Positions 63,406-64,000 of a stretch of 64,000 nt of DNA are shown in pieces. Positions within the stretch are counted from its first letter, which is position 1, and each line of letters opens with the position of its first letter. The notes under the pieces were generated by a model that saw only the letters and a list, made by a program, of their open reading frames with translations, made no database searches and was not told where the DNA came from. The DNA is from Flavobacterium luteum (lineage in GTDB: Bacteria; Bacteroidota; Bacteroidia; Flavobacteriales; Flavobacteriaceae), in contig NZ_WAEM01000003.1 in assembly GCF_008806775.1 (NCBI RefSeq), forward strand, positions 62,001 to 126,000, in the 5' to 3' direction. The translations under genes were made by a program, and so were the position numbers.

Positions 63406-64000
63406 TGAAAAACGCATTAATGACATTAAGTGCATCACTTATGCTTGGAGGTATAGCTACTGCTCAAAAAGTGACTTTTGAAGAATACACTTTAGACAAC
63501 GGTTTACATGTTATTTTACATAACGATCCAACAGCTCCAACAATAATAACCTCTGTAATGTATCATGTAGGGACTAAAGATGAAGACCCTGAGAAGACTG
63601 GCTTTGCTCATTTTTTTGAACATCTATTGTTTGAAGGAACAGAAAATATTCAACGTGGAGAATGGTTTAAGATTGTTTCTGGAAATGGAGGGATAAACAA
63701 TGCAAATACCTCTGATGACAGAACTTATTATTTTGAAATTTTTCCTTCTAATAATCTAGAACTTGGATTATGGATGGAAGCGGAACGGATGATGCACCCC
63801 ATTATCAATCAAATTGGAGTAGACACCCAAAATGAAGTCATTAAGGAGGAGAAAAAAAATGTAATAGACAATGTACCTTATGGTAATTTTATCAGTCAGG
63901 TTAAAAAAAATCTTTTTTTTACACATCCTTATAGATGGGAAACTATTGGTTCTACTGAACATTTAGATGCTGCTAAATTACAGGATTTTCAAGCATTTCA
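63406..64000 (+). CDS. M16 family zinc peptidase (3' end cut by window)
   Basis: 198 residues are visible, from ATG 63406. A signal peptide (1-20, ends GIATA) is followed by an M16 N-terminal domain with the inverted zinc motif HFFEH at residues 69-73 and the third ligand Glu near 149 (NEVIKEEKKN). This places it in the pitrilysin/processing-peptidase superfamily, here exported to the periplasm or surface. A second, inactive-type M16 gene usually follows such genes in Bacteroidota, but that lies outside the window. Confidence 0.92.

Overview
The window looks like a chromosome segment of a Flavobacterium or a close relative (Flavobacteriaceae, Bacteroidota). The DNA is AT-rich. Promoters follow the Bacteroidota pattern (TTG or TTTG, 17-21 bases, then TAnnTTTG). 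There are a type IX secretion sorting domain, an IPExxxVDY-family protein, TPR-fused histidine kinases, OmpA with thrombospondin-3 repeats and a lysine-rich extension on ribosomal protein L21. This assignment is inferred from gene content and signals, not from a database match.

Layout. 1-5255 (minus): a partial Bax-inhibitor-1 membrane protein, then pyk, an IPExxxVDY protein, rnc, fabF and acpP. 5420-9443 (plus): purN, rnhA, a PfkB sugar kinase and a PurF-like amidotransferase. 9444-10391 has no conventional gene but carries three tandem 167-bp units and one diverged copy, each with a -7 promoter box and a GNRA-capped terminator; they look like a small-RNA array. 10392-20751: sodA, an AddA-like helicase-nuclease, kbl, an OmpA-family protein, an AddB-like nuclease and an alpha/beta hydrolase. 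20766-23446 (minus): aminopeptidase P and an HMG-CoA synthase-family enzyme. 23819-27299: sdhCAB. 27358-36821: a TPR-kinase/LuxR-regulator pair, a T9SS-sorted protein, an amidohydrolase, an Ig-like lipoprotein, comF and glyS.

36874-43479 is a less ordinary stretch. It holds a small beta-barrel-like protein, a P63C-domain protein paired with a degenerate IS1595-type transposase N-terminal domain, a LytTR regulator with Glu at the receiver phosphorylation site, a secreted 82-residue protein made almost entirely of five EIGNQGAPRN repeats, and a lipoprotein-like TPR histidine kinase with its response regulator. 43549-51070 returns to core genes: thiL, a phosphofructokinase-like kinase, lepA, dusB, an FtsX-type permease, rbfA and methylmalonyl-CoA epimerase.

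51276-59821 is an integrated element of about 8.5 kb. It entered the 3' end of a CAT-anticodon tRNA and left a 14-bp direct repeat at each end. It encodes a tyrosine recombinase, an excisionase-like HTH protein, a D5/SF3 helicase-primase, a TOPRIM-like protein, a possible small-terminase-like protein, an unrecognised 550-residue protein and a secreted protein. It has no capsid, tail or conjugation genes, so a phage satellite or small integrative plasmid-like element is the best reading. 59887-64000 holds a TonB-dependent receptor, rpmA-rplU and the start of an M16 peptidase.

The strongest leads for something undescribed are the tandem sRNA array (9464-10248), the repeat-peptide signalling locus (39271-43479), and the tRNA-integrated satellite-like element with its orphan 550-residue gene.
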